Of a stretch of 64,000 nt of DNA, positions 1-13,400 are shown one piece after another. The position numbers and the translations under genes were made by a program. The notes below the pieces were generated by a model that saw nothing but the letters and a program-made list of their open reading frames with translations, was not told the origin of the DNA and made no database searches. Source of the DNA: Gautieria morchelliformis (lineage: Eukaryota; Basidiomycota; Agaricomycetes; Gomphales; Gomphaceae); the NCBI GenBank assembly GCA_015179125.1, contig WHVA01000053.1:62001-126000 (forward strand), written 5' to 3'. Position 1 is the stretch's first letter. Each line of letters starts with the position of its first letter.

Positions 1-180
1 CACTTCCATAAGAGCCTGATCATCGGGCCCAATCTCCTGTTCTAATCCTTCTAACGGCTGTTGTTGAACCTGGGGACGTTGGGAAAACTCCTCCTGGAGA
101 AGGTTCGCCTCATCTTCATCCGACTCGAGGTCATCACCAATGTAATTTCCAAACTCGTCATAGTCTTCAAGAGATGCCAT
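1..180 (-). CDS. SNU114: Snu114/EFTUD2 U5 snRNP GTPase, N-terminus (cut by window edge)
   Basis: The first 60 codons of a minus-strand gene whose remainder lies left of the window. The start is the ATG at 178-180. The protein opens with MASLEDYDEFGNYIGDDLES followed by DEDEANLLQEEF. The DEFGNYIG..L.SDED signature is the conserved N-terminus of the 116 kDa U5 snRNP component (EFTUD2 in animals, Snu114/Cwf10 in yeasts). That protein is an EF-2-like GTPase that controls spliceosome activation and disassembly in the nucleus. The segment is acidic and glutamine-rich, as in homologues. No GTPase motif can be seen because only the disordered acidic head is inside the window. The identification rests on this one motif, which is very characteristic. 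Confidence 0.88.
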   Translation of the reverse strand, partial: MASLEDYDEFGNYIGDDLESDEDEANLLQEEFSQRPQVQQQPLEGLEQEIGPDDQALMEV

Positions 181-1157
181 GCCGTGAACTAGATAAGCCC
201 TTCCAACCGCGCTTGAGCCTAGACTTGTTGTGAGATTCTAGTCGTTCTCTAGACGCGACTTACGTAAGCCAGCGTGACATGCAATTCTGCAGAACTTTAC
301 ATAAAAAAATTTCTAAGTGATTGCTCCTGATTCACAACTGTGCTCCTGATAGAAAAAATGCTATAATATCGGACAACGAAGAAAATATACGTCCATCAGA
401 CTACCCTCACCGAAGTCTTCCAAGATCAGCTAGTACTGGAGCTTCCAACTAAGCCCTGTATATCGCTTTTGATGCGCTCGACGAATGCCCAAAACGATGT
501 AGGTTTCTGAGGCTGCTCAAAGGAATCCATTGGGGAATATGGGACAAGTTACACCTATTATAGTTAGGTACTGGCGATGAGCTAGTCGAGAAGGGACTTC
601 AAGGGAGAGATGTTGAGGATTGATTGAGTTAACATGCTACTCGTCCAATCAAGCAACTCGTGGACTGCCATCTTATATGTTGTGGCTCATCACAGTTAGG
701 ATGGGCATTCGAGAACTTGATGTAAATCAGCCGATCAGGTTGACGCCATGCATGCTGTGACAGCCAGCCTCCGCGGTGCGACTTGAGTTCGGATCTTGGC
801 TGCCCGTTCTCTCAAATCAACTTGCGAAGTGGTTTCTGGAGTCCATACCGTGTGTAACTTTTCTGGTGTATAGAACTCAGGAACTATCAAATATATATAC
901 ATGATGTGTTGGGGTTGCAAGGACAGCGACAAAGCAAACAAGATGTATCAGACAAAAATGCTGAAAAATACAGTTAAGAAAGGGAAAGACTATATGGTGG
1001 GAGTGACTCGAGGGGGGAATCGACAGGATCAGTGAGTCGTGGATGAAATATGTAACACGCGAAGGTCGGGTGCAAGTGACATGGAATATTGTAGGAACGC
1101 CTGGTCTCTATCACATATTTTATTTGAGCAGTCTTCCGTCACAGGCGGGGTGAGTGC
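181..1157. other. Intergenic region between Snu114 start and F-box gene 3' end
   Basis: No coding region is supported. The stretch holds the presumed upstream region of Snu114 and the 3' flank of the F-box gene. Open frames here are short, have no homologue I recognise and lack splice-site logic. Confidence 0.5.
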
Positions 1158-3478
1158 TCAGGTCGAGGAGCTGAATGTGGGGCCAAGTCTACTGATGATG
1201 AACGGGGCCTGGAAAGCGGAGGGTCGGAATACATCGCCGCCCATTTCACGCCAAGTACCAACGATGGTGTCCGCCAATTGCATGTTGCCAGAGAATACCC
1301 AACGACCATGTCCCGCCTCCGGATCGGGATCTTGCTGCGAAAGGGGAGGGGCGTGTGCACATCAGGATTGCACAATAGGTATGGAGGAGGAAATGCTTAC
1401 CAGAACTCTGACGATTATGATCAGCCCATCCATCCTTCTGACTCGGCCATAGAAACTATACGGCCAAAAAGCCTTGCCGTGCCTGTAATCCGTCTGCGTC
1501 AAACAAGTCAGCCGCAGCCACATCAGCGAAGCCGTTCAACAATGTCACAGACCTCGCCAGTGATGATAACATCAATGTGTGGTACCGAGAAACCGACGCC
1601 TTCCTCATCAAATGCCATCTCGACGTCATCAGGTACTTCCACAGAATCCACTCGTGGTATCTTAGGTGGAGGTGGGATGTTTGACAATTCCATACCTTCA
1701 TGCCATGTTGCGTAGCGCTTGATGGCCCATTCTGGCTCGGGTTCAAGAGGGTCATTGATGACGACCTCAGACTAGATGGCATAAAATTCAGTCTTGTAGG
1801 GGACAAACATACGTACGTACCACTGCCTCGAACATATTTCGACCAATAATGGGATCAATTGCGGAGGGAAACCCCCCGTTATGGACCCCGTTACCCACAT
1901 CATCCTCCCCGCACCCGACCTCAAAGTCGGTGTTGATATGCTCACGGAGGTTTGCTTGAAAAAAATTCACATATCTGGCATGATCATTAACTAGGGTAAG
2001 ACTGGTAAGAAGAAGTACTGCGACTCACACGCCCAGCTCGCCGTCGTCTAGGTTATCCCGCACTTCGGAAAGTGGTGCAGGATGCATTTGATGCACTTTC
2101 TGAATCATACGCGAATCAGGGTACTATAGGAGTCCGAGTAAGGGTCAGCACAACCCCGAGGGAAAGACGGCATCTACTCACCACAATACGCCCAAGCCAG
2201 AAACCAGAGTACATGCCTGGTGTATACACGGTATTAAACCAACTGCCGGTCTCCGACGGGTATGGGTGTTGTATAAAATGGGCTGCAGAGAGCATACGGT
2301 TGAAAACATGATCCCAGCGCCTGCTCCCTGTCAAGGGATTCTCCAGACACGCCAAATTCTCATAGCCGCCACCGGCGCGTGGGGTCTGCACGCCAATCGC
2401 GTACTCACGAAATTTGTTCATTTCATCCCACTCCTCTTTCGTGGCACCCTGCAAACCGCGGGCGTCCGCTTCAGCACGATTAGCGGATAGGTCGTCTGGA
2501 TACGAGATGGAAACCTGCTCCTGTCGGTTGGTGATTATGACGGCAACACTAGGGGCAAGCGGGGGAGGACAGAGCGAGAGGCGGTGCCCAAAATATTCGA
2601 GTTCACAAGGTTGTGATACAGGCATGGGAGCCAAGGAAGGTAGCGAGTGGACAGGTACAGAGGGCATGGTCTGGATATGCTCTGGATACAGAGATGTAAT
2701 GGGAATTGAAGTATGAGGATACTGCAAGACCATTAGCAGTTGGCTGGAGAATGACAAGGGTGAGAGAGGGAATACACGGTGACATCCCAATAAGACCGGC
2801 TCAAGTGCATCGATGATCTCTCGGTTAATTCCCGGGCCCTCACGAAAGACGCTGGCTGCATCGTCTGTCAAGTAAGGCCATGGGGGGAATTTGTGCCTGC
2901 TCACCTCTATCGGAGACGATGGCAAAGCTAGCGGCAGTCAGCTGGAGGATCGTCGTCTCTATGGGCCATCCATCATCACCCTTTTCGCAGTCCATAAAGG
3001 ACAGCAAAACACCCCTGAGCCAACTTTCTATACCTGAGTGCTCCAGCTGCGCCATATTCTTACCGTCGTCCTCTAGGAGCATGAGATACACATCCCACAG
3101 CACGTCTTCGAACTCTTCCCTCCCCAATTCACCATGAACAAGGGATTGCAACAGCGTCCCATTCCTGATTTGGCTAAGAAGCTGGGAGCGTGCCTTGAAG
3201 ACTGTGGCAAACATATCTGTTGTGAGACTAGCTCCTCTGCCAGCAAAGCGGCGAATGGGAGCGGCTACATCGAAACGAGTTTCGAAGAGACGGTGGAAGA
3301 GATCATTATGAGGTTTAATCCCGCGCTGGGGCGAACCGAGAAGCGTGTCATGGACGTCGCGGGATAAGATGAAAAAGTCGAGTAAGGTGGAAACCGAGCT
3401 CAGCGTGTCGGGGGTATTGACGGCCTCGACGATGATGACGAGCTGAACTTCATAAGGCAAGCTGTTCCAGGGAATCAT
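1158..3478 (-). CDS. F-box-like protein with Agaricomycete C-terminal domain (7 exons, 664 aa)
   Basis: Hand-placed exons on the minus strand are 3478-2905, 2864-2182, 2123-2029, 1974-1821, 1771-1553, 1493-1401 and 1334-1158, all with GT-AG borders and consistent phase, giving 664 residues. The N-terminus (MIPWNSLPYEVQLVIIVEAV, then leucine-rich TLSSVSTLLDFFILSRDVHD) resembles a divergent F-box, so the protein may be a substrate adaptor of an SCF ubiquitin ligase. The C-terminal third carries the block VIITGETDYRHGKAFWPYSF followed by YGRVRRMDGLIIIVRVL. I recognise this GE.D.RH..A...F.GRVR..DGLI pattern from many unnamed proteins of mushroom-forming fungi. An internal loop (CLENPLTGSRRWDHVFNRML) is also typical of that group. 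The first intron would be only 40 bp. The F-box call is an inference; the exon structure is well supported. Confidence 0.72.
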
Positions 3479-5591
3479 GGGTGGAGGACAAGGGGGATGA
3501 GTGACAGACGGCGATATGCATCCTCATATACTTATACGGTGGAAGCCAGGTGAATACCGCTACCAAGCCCCCGTCACCTTACAAAAGAGGCAAGTTACGT
3601 AAGCGCCCGCTGTACTGATCTGGACATTCAATCCGAGCATCTCGAACCCAAACCCAAACCCAAACTCGGTATTAATAAATTATTCTTCCCACAGTGACGG
3701 AACATTCGTGAGTGCTCCGCCTCGCTAATATTCTTCAGGCAACACCATCATCCGACACTGCGGTTTATCGGCAGGCTCAAGAGCTGCCGATACGTAAGCC
3801 GCCATGTGTGAGTAGGGCCCTTCCTTCATTTCCGCGCCGAAGTATAGCGATCGAAAAACGTGTAGTTTGTACATTTTCGTGCGGGGTAACAGAATAGTGT
3901 GGCAACGTACTGTATGACAGTCTCGTGGTGCGTGGCTCAAGCAACGTGTAGAAGACGTGTCCTCGAGTGTTCTCCAACTGAGTGTGGATTCCTTTCGCGA
4001 GGCCACATTCATCCTCGCCTCGAGATAAGGCGGGCCGCTAGGAACAAATAGGTCCATCAGAGCCAAATTAGGATCATGATTCTTCTACTGGGGCAATTGT
4101 CAGCTCAGTGCGCCCAACCTTAAGACCAGCGCCCACCACATAATTTCTCGTATCCAAGGCTCCACCTACACTCCAGCAATTTGTCAACAAAGCCGAATAG
4201 ATAAAGAAACCTTAGTAAGTATCACCGCATAAAGTATCCAGTCAGATTATGACGAACGGCATGCATGTGAACGCCGGGAGCATGCTACATGCTTGTCGGG
4301 AACCCGTGCTCTGCAGTCGATGGCGTGCTTTCGCAATGCCGACAGCTGCCTCATAATGATACTCGCATAGTCAGCCAAGGACGCAAGACGACATGCCGAG
4401 GATCAAATCCCTAATTGCCAAGCTTCAGTGAAAGCGGGGGTTCGCGAGAGAACCAAACCTGTACAATTTCGCGTAAGTACTCACCACTAATGGGGAACTC
4501 TCGGTGTCAGCGGCGTGCATGTAATACAAGACGAGAACGGGCACCGCACCAGTGAAGCCTTGCGCCAGAAAGTTTGTATGTCGATTTTGAAATTGAGCCC
4601 CAACCTTTCTTTAGCGTCGGCAGTATTGAGTGGCTTAGCAGAGGGTCAACATGTCAGGGTCGCAGTCCACTCAGTTCCTGTCACAACGTCCATCTGCTGG
4701 CTGATCACCCACCTCGTGAAGAGGATTATACTGCCTGGGGGGAGTAACTACCATGGTATCGCTGCGAGCCAATTGATGTCTATCTCCAGCATGCAAGTAT
4801 CTGCCAAGGCGAGAAGGTCGGCTCATTCTGCATTCGTAGATGGTTAGCATGGCGCTGAGAAGATCTCGATTGCGGCTAAGTCACGAGAGATGGTAAAGAC
4901 CCAATGAGGTCGCCCACCGTGTATCCCATTAGTCGGCCGGCAAGAACTCGCTTCCTCTCGCTTGACGAGTGTCCCAACGTACCTCAGGGCTATCATGCAT
5001 GCCGCGAGAAACCGACATTTCTGCAGCCATTGATATTCAATGTTAGCTAAGTATAGGGCGTTGATCCATGTTAGGGTGGGGGGGAGGGGAGGCAGCAGTG
5101 AAAACCTAGACACAATCCAGAAGACATTGGCAGAGAGAAAGTGCAAGAATGGCCAACTATGAGAGATGATATTATACACAGTGCATGTAGCCCAGGATAC
5201 TGAGTAAAGGTCTGGCGGCCACACACCCAAAAGACACTCGAAGGGCGGAGAGAAATCACATAGGAGAGTGTCCCAGAACGAAGCCTTGCCTGGGTCAACA
5301 ACACCGAGGGAATTGTATTCGTAGCGTACAAGTCAAAGTCCACGATGTCGAAGCATATCAATACCTCAGACGGAACGAAGGTCGCAGTCCCTATTTCGAC
5401 CTCACTTGAGTCTTGGCGGTCCATCCGCAAGCGGAAAGCTAAGAGAATTGCAGACAATACTGGGTTTCTGTGCAAAATGGTGGGAAATTATCTTTGCGCA
5501 GAAACCTTACGTCAGCTGACTCAGCTTTCACCGTGCGTCTCTAACGACTTAGACAAGGCACCTGGGTTCCATTCCTGTTTGGTAGATTCTT
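3479..5591. other. 2.1 kb divergent intergenic region
   Basis: This lies between two divergently transcribed genes (F-box gene leftward, hydrolase rightward) and must contain both promoters. Minus-strand open frames at 4844-5475 are hydrophobic but do not splice into anything I can recognise. I see no convincing gene. Confidence 0.4.
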
Positions 5592-7259
5592 ATGATGTCG
5601 TCGAACGTCCCGATAATCCTTCACATTGTCTATATCCACGGCTTTCAAGGTTCGTCATCTTTCTCATTCCACTGACTTCTTCATAATAACCCACGCACAA
5701 GCTACCTTTATCAGGCGACCATACTACATTCCAAGCTTTCCCGACTGACCTGCATCATGCATTACAGCCAACGCTTCCGCCGCACGTTGAGCTGCGCAGT
5801 ATATTATACCCTACATACAAGAGTAAACGTCCTATCGCTGTTGCTACCGAGAGGTTCCTTCAGTGGTGCGTCTTATGTAGAGCAAAGCTTCAGATAATCA
5901 ATACATATGTATAGGCTGGGGACGCTGCCAGCCGGACCTGTGATTCTGTGTGGTCATTCCATGGGGGGTCTCCTCGCTGCAGAGGCCGCGACATCACCCA
6001 TTAATGCAGCATCTAAACGCGTCGTAGCCCTGCTTGCATACGATGTCCCCTTCTTGGGTATGCATCCTCATGTTGTGATCAGCGGTATTGCATCACTGCT
6101 GCCGAACCACAAGAAAGGGGAGCTAGGACAGGGCGGTATCAACGGTGGTACCTCGGGATTGAAGACTGAGACACAAATGAATGATGCGAGGCATGTGGAT
6201 ATACCATCGGAGGCACAAATCGGCTGTGAGTATACTCATTTTCTCACTGCTGTACAGGAAGGTAATGTTGTCACGATATCAGCACCTTACCCAAATACGT
6301 CATATACATCTTCACCAACGGGTCAGACGGGATCTACAACATCCTCCGGCCAGTCACTCACACCTCCACCGCTTCCGCCACGGCCATCATCAAGTCCTCA
6401 GACACAGACACAGACACAGTCGCAGTCTAGGGACCTGCAACTATCTTCGTTACCTTATAAGCCTGCCTTCATCTCACGCGCGGTTGATTTCCTCCAATCT
6501 CATGCTGATGACCGCGTCGTACACTTTATCTCGAAGCATCGTTCCGAACCTATCGCTGCCGCCAAACGCTGGGTTGTTGAAAGTTTCGAGTTTGGCATAT
6601 GCATGTTCGACCCAAAAGGGTTGAGAGATCGGTATGCTGCTTTAGAACGATGGCAAGGTGACTGGGTTGCTTTTTGGACCGAGACAGTTCCCCGCGACAG
6701 TGACGGACGTGAGATGCCAGCCACGCCAGATGAGGGACACGATGACGATCAAGAGGCCTCGAGGAAGGAGCAGGAGGCCACTGCATCCCTCGGAAGGCTC
6801 CTGAACGGTGACTCCGCTACCGACTCGGTTACATCGTCGCCGTCCCTTTCCGGTTCCCTGACAACCATATCATCTCTCGAAAGCGCAGTTGACGCACCCG
6901 TATCCGGACCGGCGACTAAAAGCGAGAGCACTGCCATCGAGAAGCAGATCAAGGTCGACCAGAAGAAACGGACTAAAGAATCGAAATCTCAGGCCAAAGC
7001 GGATCGGAACCGCCGCGAGGCAGAAATCAAGGCGATGCGCAAGCGAAATACGCACTCGCCACATCACTTTATCGTGCGTCCCTTCCGCGAGCCATCTGGC
7101 TTGAAGCATCGTTGGGAGAAGGTCAAGATTCGCGGAGCGAAGGATGAGGTGGAGGCACATTGTGGCTTATTCTTAAAAGATATCAATGTGGATTACGATG
7201 CTTTCCTACGGAGGGTGGCTGAAGTTACACAGGGTTGGGTGGTTAAGTTGTCCGCTTGA
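5592..7259 (+). CDS. Alpha/beta hydrolase, DUF676/lipase-like (3 exons, 517 aa)
   Basis: Exons are 5592-5649, 5715-5865 and 5915-7259, with GT-AG introns of 65 and 49 bp and matching phases. The N-terminus has a hydrophobic strand followed by HG (HIVYIHGFQGDHTTFQ), the usual oxyanion-hole region. Residues 74-90 contain PVILCGHSMGGLLAAEAA, the GHSMG nucleophile elbow of serine hydrolases. The order short strand - HGF.G - GHSMGG near residue 80 fits DUF676/putative lipase proteins of fungi. The middle is Ser/Pro/Thr/Gln-rich and probably disordered. The C-terminal half has a lysine/glutamate-rich helix (KSQAKADRNRREAEIKAMRK) and a conserved-looking tail (HHFIVRPFREPSGLKHRWEK). The acid and histidine of the triad cannot be placed with certainty. 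Substrate unknown; cytosolic, since no signal peptide is seen. Confidence 0.78.
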
Positions 7260-8321
7260 CAATGCAATTCATGGTTTGCGCCGTATGTTGCTATCTGATC
7301 ATGCACCTTCAAGTAATGTCCACGTCCTCGCATCTGCCAGTAAGAGCATCAGCCCAGGGGTTCTGTTGATTGTCTTGTATGCAGATTCAATGACGCTTGT
7401 CACAAAGATTGGGACTTACGTTGGAGCGGAATACTTTCCATTCAGACTGGGGGTGAATCCCTACCGGACACACTTGCAGGAAGACCTCAAACTGTATGGC
7501 GTTCACATGCTTCACATTACGCCTGCGTCGTTTGTTTATGGAATGTTTGGTTCTACTAACAGGGTTGTCTTGTTTAGTATTCAACGTGCAACTGCTGACT
7601 CCGCGACTAGCTCACATATAGTCATGTTTCCATTGCCAGGCTTGGGGTACACTTCCTCCGGTGCCGCAGGCCGGTCGCCTACTGTTATCGCGCGTTATTA
7701 TTTAAGTTAGCAGCCTCTGGCTCAGCTTGGAAGAACACTCGCACACGGGACTTCTTCTGTCATATTTCTATTCTTGATCAAGGATATTTGAAAGGTATCC
7801 TTGTCCCCGGGATTCCCCAGAACACGTTGACATTCGTTTGATGTAGGTTTGTATAGATAGAAACCGGTACGGCCCGCCCTCATCTACTAAAGATGATGCT
7901 GCGTAAACCTTGCGGCGACTCAATGGCAAGAAATGCTATGCTGCGTATCAATGATGGTCTCTCTGCCTAGCTAGAGGTGTCCCCGCGCCAGCTTGGGTAT
8001 TCTTTCCAATCCTGTCTCCCCCAGGACAGCTTCTTGGCGCTCGCCGCCACATCCCCATCAAATTACTACAACCGCTGTCGCTCTTCGCAGGACAGCTCAT
8101 GAGATGAGACTTCAAGCTTCAAGCTTCAACTCACGTGGTACTTCTTGATCTACCTGCTGCAGCTCAGATGTGATAGGCGGCGTCCACCTGCCAGTCAGCA
8201 GTGTCACGAGCACGATCTTCACTGTGAATCCGCCACCTTCGCACTTTGTTCCATCTACAACACTCGCTGGGCTAGACTGAAAGTTGTGGCTGCGTATGCC
8301 ATAATATCAGCACTGCGCGAC
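7260..8321. other. Intergenic region, no gene seen
   Basis: About 1.1 kb between two plus-strand genes. Open frames continue past the hydrolase stop only in other phases and show no recognisable domain. It presumably holds the hydrolase 3'UTR and the promoter of the next gene. A short perfect repeat of the 8-mer tcaagctt occurs near 8112-8126. Confidence 0.4.
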
Positions 8322-9563
8322 ATGCTCTCTCCGTCTCAGGGCTTTTGTTGTTGTCTTCCAGTGAGAGTGGGAGCCCTAGTGGTCTCCTTACTTTCGTTAT
8401 TAGGATCAGGTATCCTCGCTGGGGTTACCCTTCGTTCATTATCAAGTGCGTTCTCCTCCGAACCTGTTAGGGCCGAAAATCTGAGCCTTCAATCCATAGT
8501 TATCTCAGTGCACATAACTTCTATCCAGACGGCTGGCTTTTACTTAACATCGTTGTCATGGGCTACCCTAAGTTTCTTCTCCCTGCTTGGGTGAGACCCG
8601 GCGGCCCGTTTGTACCCCCAATATATCATGCTAAGGAAAAAATTGCCAGGTTTATGTCCGTAATAATACAACACCCGCTAATGCTCACCATCTTTGCCCG
8701 CTTTATCTACTATCACATTCCCGCGAGCCTGTTGTGCAATACGTTCTTCACCATCGTCTTATTCTCTTCGTATCGCGGCACAGACGCCATCTTACGGTCC
8801 CCGGAGTGTACCCAGGGCAGCACGACACCTATATGTAACGCATTCGCATCTCTGGCAATACTCACCTGGGTCTATCTCTTTCTCATACTTCCCACCTGCA
8901 TTTTCCAAAGCTGTTTGTCACGTTTCCTTTTCTTCCCGCTTCCCCTAATTTATTGACTTGCAATGCGCGATAGACGTACATGTGATGATCAAACGATTTA
9001 TCTTCGTCGTCAGTGGCGAGTGGGCCCTCCAGCAGGAGGAATTACTAGAACGACAGCGGCGCACTATGGGCATGGCCAACCGGAAGCGACGGACCACTAT
9101 TACTCAGACGATTGGGAATGGAGGTCGTCGCCGTGCTAAAGCCTTATGGTTTACGATGGAAACAACGGATAACGCGACTGACGGGAACGAGTCATTCTTG
9201 CCTAGCATGCTTATATCGCCTATGGACTTCACATCCCCTCCCCGGACGCCATTCAGCATATCATCAACTGCGGGTTTGTTATCTCCGTTCAGGTCTCCTA
9301 TGCTTGGGAAGAAAACGTCAAAATCCTCATTACCCTCTCTACACAGTTCGCCTGCAGGGTCGAAGAAAGATGGATTGAGCGACAGATCGGCGAATATGGA
9401 CATGGACTTTTCAGATCCTGATCCTGTGGTAAAACCGCCCCATTCGGGGGAATGGATGAAACCTGCGGCGTCGCCATGGCAGGAGTCCGGCGAAGGGGAG
9501 AAAAGTCGGTCGGATACACACACACGTACGAGGCAGGGTGCGTCTAGCATTACTAAACTATAG
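8322..9563 (+). CDS. Four-TM orphan membrane protein with Ser/Pro-rich tail (4 exons, 355 aa)
   Basis: Exons are 8322-8445, 8500-8590, 8650-8912 and 8974-9563, all GT-AG and in phase. Four hydrophobic segments can be seen: about residues 14-38 (VRVGALVVSLLSLLGSGILA), 43-70 (TSIQTAGFYLTSLSWATLSF), 80-112 (HPLMLTIFARFIYYHIPASL and following) and 130-155 (ASLAILTWVYLFLILPTCIF). Cysteines lie in the loop between TM3 and TM4 (PECTQGSTTPICN). The C-terminal ~190 residues are basic, then rich in Ser, Pro and Asp, and look cytosolic and disordered (SPPRTPFSISSTAGLLSPFR). The topology recalls fungal tetraspan proteins, but no CCG motif is present, so I do not call it a tetraspanin. Function unknown. 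Confidence 0.62.
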
Positions 9564-10420
9564 GACAATTGTAAGGGTCTACTGTTACTAGTAAAGGACA
9601 GTTGTAATCACTGCAGAAAAATCAAGACGTCGCTAGTAATGCTTCATACACCAGATAATTTCATACGCACCGTTTTACCCCATTTCTCCCCTCCGTACTG
9701 CGGAAATTATGGTGGTCGTCAACTGCCACGCTGGCTCGAGTGGTTAGCACAAACAAGTATTGTTGGCGGCGTTCAAACATGCTAAAGGAAAATCTGCTGC
9801 ATAATGAAGACTTGGTGAGAATCGAGGATGCGACGCGAGCTCAGCTCTCACAGTGTATGCGCCCCCCGGGGTCGGACGTCCCGCGGCGGACACCCCCCGT
9901 CCCCGACCCAGATCAGATCGCCGGCCAGTCTGCGATACCACGACATGCTCACGCGCACGGGGGCTCGTTTTCCACAAGTTAAACCGCGTCTCCGCCCCCG
10001 TCGCGCACGATATCAATAGCCGCACATACATGCGGAGCTCAAATCACATACAAGGTCTCTCATCAGACAGACAGTGGAAGATGGCAACGTGCATTAATCG
10101 TCATGGACTTGCCCTCGTGCGCTACGGCCACGACCATCGCTATCACTCGCAGTTTGTGCTGCGTTCTACAGTACAGACCATCCCGGAAAATGTTTTCATC
10201 ACCTCACACTCGGTGCCCCCCAATCCACGACGATTAATCCTCGTCTTCAACGGGCGTCGATCTCCGAGGCCGAGACATCAACGCTGCTCTCGACTGAAAC
10301 GCGATCGCGGTCTACGTACCCACCGGCGCGCGCCCCCTCCCCGCGGTCTCCTGTTTTTCACACTTACGTACCTGCACGCCCCCTCCCCCCGAGCGCCAGA
10401 TATTTTCAGCGTGCTGCCAT
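9564..10420. other. Left flank of the GC-rich tandem array
   Basis: No gene is supported. Composition rises sharply in GC from about 9.85 kb. Long open frames here are the expected by-product of GC richness (few stops) and show no domain. The recognisable repeat similarity begins near 10.43 kb. Confidence 0.4.
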
Positions 10421-10429
10421 GCGAACGAA

Positions 10430-13400
10430 GCCACGCGCGGCGAGATTACTGCACCCCACGAGGAAGGAGGCGCACCATCGAGATATCGGCCTCTGCGCCG
10501 CGGCGCCGTGTCTATGGCGAGGCGTGCATGTGCACGCTGCCTCACACATTCCCTGCCTATTTTTACCGCAAGCCCGCGGACGAGGACGACCCAGCCTGAG
10601 TCACGCCGCCATGCCAACCCTGACGTCGCGCCGGAGGCATACTCATACGTATCCATGGCCCGTGCTCTGCTCCGCGCAGCCCGCTCGATCTCATATGTGC
10701 GTGCCCCGCGCTGCCGCTGCGTGGATGAGGACGGCCTGCGATGGCCTGCGATGCCCCATGCACACACACACGCCTCTGGCATGTGCGTTCGGTCCGCGCC
10801 GCGCAGGCCTGAAGACCAGCCAGACACTCCGGGCGGTGTACGAGTCCGCACCGACCCCACCGTACAAGACTGCAAGACCGTCGCACCTGCGGGCCGCGGC
10901 GTCCAAGCTCGCGGATGATATCTGGACGCACCTACCCCATGCCCCGTGCCCCATGGCCCATGGCCCAGACCGCCCATACTCTTGCCAAACACCACGGGGT
11001 GCGCTATCTAAAATGTGAACCACCGTCCCCGTCAGTCCGTCACTGGAGCTCAAATTCACCGCACCTGCACCGGCTCTCGACTCTCGTCAAATTCTCCGAT
11101 GTGGTAAGTAACCATTACTGTAATCTCGCTTCTATTGCACGAACTGATAATACTCTGCCAGTGCCCCTCAACCCACGTTCATCGCTGGCAGTCAATGCTG
11201 GTTATTAAAGAGCGTCGATCCCGGAGCCGACGACTTCATTTTTAAACGTTTCCATCAGGGTTGCATGCATCGCTGCAGCTTCTGCGCGCGATGCGCATGA
11301 AACACGGACGAGGTCTCCTGTGTCTCAAGCCTACGTAGCCAGCTGTGCATGCAGCGCCCTTTGTTCGGTCCCCAAATTATATACGGACAAGTCACTTGCT
11401 CTTACGAGGCCTGACATGCGGACGGCGGACATGCTCGACAGGATTAATCTCCGGGCTCCACTAGGAATGGGAATGGGCAGCGCCACCGACGTCTGCCTCG
11501 CTGCGTCTGTGCGCGACGCCGTGCATGTACATGTGTCCGCCCATTCGACGCTGCCATCGACTACCCTGCTTATTATCACAGCAGCAAGCCCGAGGACGAC
11601 CAAGTCTCCCGCGTCACGCGCGCAAGTACCGCTCGTAAATCGACACCACCGCCTTGCCCGTCATGACAAGTGTCGCACATTCACCGGTCGCATTCCCAAG
11701 GCATACTTATCCCTGGCCGCTCTCGGCGCAATACGTACGTGCCCAGCACCCTGGGACAGGGCCAGACGCGGCGATGGGCCATGCACGCACATTCGCCTCT
11801 AGGATTTGGGCCTCGGACCGCGCGTGCGGCGTTCCCCAGGCAGACACTCTCCGGGCGGTGTACGAGTCCGCATCGACGCTGCCGTACAAGAACCATCGCA
11901 CCCGCGGGCTGCGTCGTACAAGCTCGCGTATCTGGACGCACCCACCCATGGCCCACGGCCCAGACCCGCCCGTACTCGTGCCAAAGACCACGGGGGTACG
12001 CTGTCTAAAATGTGAACCACCGTCGCGCACGACAGCCCACACACATGCGCCATGTGCGGTCCCGACTCTCGTCAAAGCGTCTCCGATGTGGTAGGTAACC
12101 TTCATTAATCTGACTTATGTTGTGTGAACTCATACACTGTCAGTGCCCCTCAATTCACGTTTATCGCCGGCAGTCAATGCTGGTTATTAAAGAGCGGAGG
12201 CCGGGAGTTCATTTAACATTCCATCAGCGTTGCATCACTGCAGCTTCTGCTCGCGATGCGTTTTAAACGCGGACGAGGTCTCCTGTGTTTCAAGCCTACG
12301 TAGCCAGCTGTGCACCGCCCTGTGTTCGGTCCCCAAATTATATACGGACAAGTCACTTGCTCTTACGAGGCCTGACATGCGGACGGAGGACATGCTCGAC
12401 GGGATTAATCTCCGGGCTCCACTAGGAATGGGAATGGGCAGCGCCACCGACGTCTGCTTCGCTGCGTCTATGCGCGATGCTGGGCATGTGCATGTGTCCG
12501 CCCATTCGATGCTGCCATCGACTACCCTGCTTATTATCACAGCAGCAAGCCCGAGGACGACCAAGTCTCCCGCGTCACGCGCGCAAGTCCCGCTCGTAAA
12601 TCGACACCACCGCCGTGCCCGTCATGACAAGTGTCGCACATTCACCGGCCGCATTCCCAAGGCATACTTATCCCTGGCCGCTCTCGGCGCAATACGTACG
12701 TGTCCAGCGCCTGGGACAGGGCCAGACGCGGCGGTGGGTCATGCACGCACATTCGCCTCTAGGATTTGGGACTCAGACCGCGCGTGCGGCGTTCCCCAGG
12801 CAGACACTCCGGGCGGTGTACGAGTCCGCACCGACGCCGCCGTACAAGAACCATCGCACCCGCGGGCTGCATCGTACGAGTTCGCGGATCTGGACGCATC
12901 CACCCCGTGCCCCGTGGGCCATGGCCCATGGCCCAGACCCGCCCATACTCGTGCCAAAGACCACGGGAGTGCGCTGTCTAAGATGTGAACCACCGTCGCG
13001 TACGACAGCGCACACACATACATCCATGTGCCATGTGCGGTCTCGACTCTTGTCAAAGCGTCTCCGATGTGGTAGGTAACGTTCATTAATTTGGCTTCTG
13101 TTGTGTGAACTCATACACTGCTAGTGTCCCTTAATTCACCTTTGTCGCCGGAAGTCAATGCTGGTTATTAAAGAGCGTTGATCCCGGAGGCCGGGAGTTC
13201 GTTTAACATTCCATTGCATCACCGCAGCTTCTGCTCGCGATGCGTTTGAAACGCGGAAGGTCTGTGTTTCAAGCCTACGTAGCCAGCTGTGCATGCGGCG
13301 CCCTGTGTCCGGTCCCCAAATTATATGCGGACAAATCACTTGCTTTGATGAGGCCTGACATGGGGATGAATGACATGCTGGACGGGATTAATCTCCGGGC

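Noticed and set aside
8322-9563. Tetraspanin identity for the four-TM protein
   Set aside because: The large loop lacks the CCG motif and the spacing of the TM segments differs, so it was left as an orphan.
9733-9775. tRNA-like A box (tggctcgagtgg) followed by a weak gttcaaac
   Set aside because: No complementary acceptor stem, poor B box and no anticodon arm of correct geometry.
9853-13100. Many long overlapping frames in the tandem array
   Set aside because: Frames exist on both strands and in several phases at once, are not kept between repeat units, and reflect high GC content.
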